64,000 nt of DNA from Syngnathus acus (Eukaryota > Chordata > Actinopteri > Syngnathiformes > Syngnathidae). The stretch lies in NCBI RefSeq assembly GCF_901709675.1, contig NC_051100.1, positions 1,862,001 through 1,926,000 on the forward strand. The letters run 5' to 3'. This document shows positions 63,646 through 64,000 of the stretch, in pieces. A program made the translations under genes and the position numbers. Within the stretch, counting starts at the first letter, position 1; every line of letters begins with the position of its first letter. Under the pieces are notes generated by a model that saw only the letters and a program-made list of their open reading frames with translations, did not search any database and was not told where the DNA came from.

Positions 63646-64000
63646 ATAAATTGGAATGTACTGCATTTTTTTTCCTGCTTCTCAATAAGCTGCCATTAAA
63701 AGACAATCAAATCATAAGTGCTCGCTTGGCGAAGGAAATAAAACAATAATGACTTTAATCTCAATCAAACTGGGGAGCAAAGTCTGCATTAATGTTCATT
63801 TTTTTTATTGAGTCCACTTTTTTGGCTCTCACTTCTTTATAATAATAGAAGCAGATTGTGTGCCCAGCTCACCCCCCCCCCCACCATAAAGTGTGCACTG
63901 ACATTTTCTTTTAAATCAGACTGAGCATGTTCCAATGGAAGCAATTTAAAAAAAAAAAGATATTCTTGCTATATAACCAATAATTTTTCTCTCTCTCTCC
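63646..64000. other. AT-rich unique sequence to window end
   Basis: It contains T-runs near 63667 and 63801, a C10 run at about 63872 and an A-run near 63948. The window stops inside a CT-rich stretch. Confidence 0.45.

Overview
This window looks like teleost fish genomic DNA, most likely intergenic or deep intronic. The evidence is a very high load of short microsatellites, several dispersed repeat families of the kind found in fish genomes, and no long open reading frame. A percomorph is plausible, but I cannot fix the species. I find no convincing protein-coding gene, tRNA, rRNA, CRISPR array or bacterial-type operon. The longer ORFs are products of microsatellites (WMDG, HPSI, CVCV or HTHT runs) or of unique non-coding sequence.

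Layout. 1-5.5 kb: dense repeat cluster (MITE ends, a Tc1/mariner-like end pair, a palindromic 173-bp MITE, a T-rich tandem repeat, a telomere-like minisatellite). 5.5-13 kb: mostly unique sequence with one unrecognised exon-like ORF at 10.25-10.45 kb. 13.05-14.9 kb: a decayed TCCA tetranucleotide domain holding a perfect core, a reverse transcriptase fossil and a truncated dispersed repeat. 15-24 kb: unique sequence plus a second palindromic MITE (18.3 kb) and a composite hAT-like element (19.4-20.0 kb). 24-35 kb: a CA microsatellite, a hAT-type MITE, a C22 run and two short tandem duplications. 35.0-35.3 kb: a compound GGAT/GATA/GACA microsatellite. 39.4-41.0 kb: a hAT-type MITE with a perfect target duplication and the third palindromic MITE. 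44.3-44.8 kb: the largest TTAGGG-like minisatellite. 50.8 kb: the best single candidate exon. 56-58.5 kb: a TATA/GC-box motif pair, a degenerate repeat field and a CpG-rich patch. 60-64 kb: a short tandem repeat, a second reverse transcriptase fossil and a last minisatellite.

No genes can be shown to work together here. The most interesting structure is a 527-bp unit at 19446-19972. Its two ~200-bp arms are inverted copies of each other, each arm is itself an imperfect palindrome, and the whole unit is bracketed by an identical 8-bp direct repeat. That means it moved as one hAT-type composite. Other points of interest are seven dispersed copies of a degenerate TTAGGG-containing ~20-bp minisatellite on both strands, three nearly identical palindromic MITEs, and a 183-bp phase-symmetric candidate exon. 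Assignments to repeat families rest on my recognition of teleost repeats and were not checked against a library.
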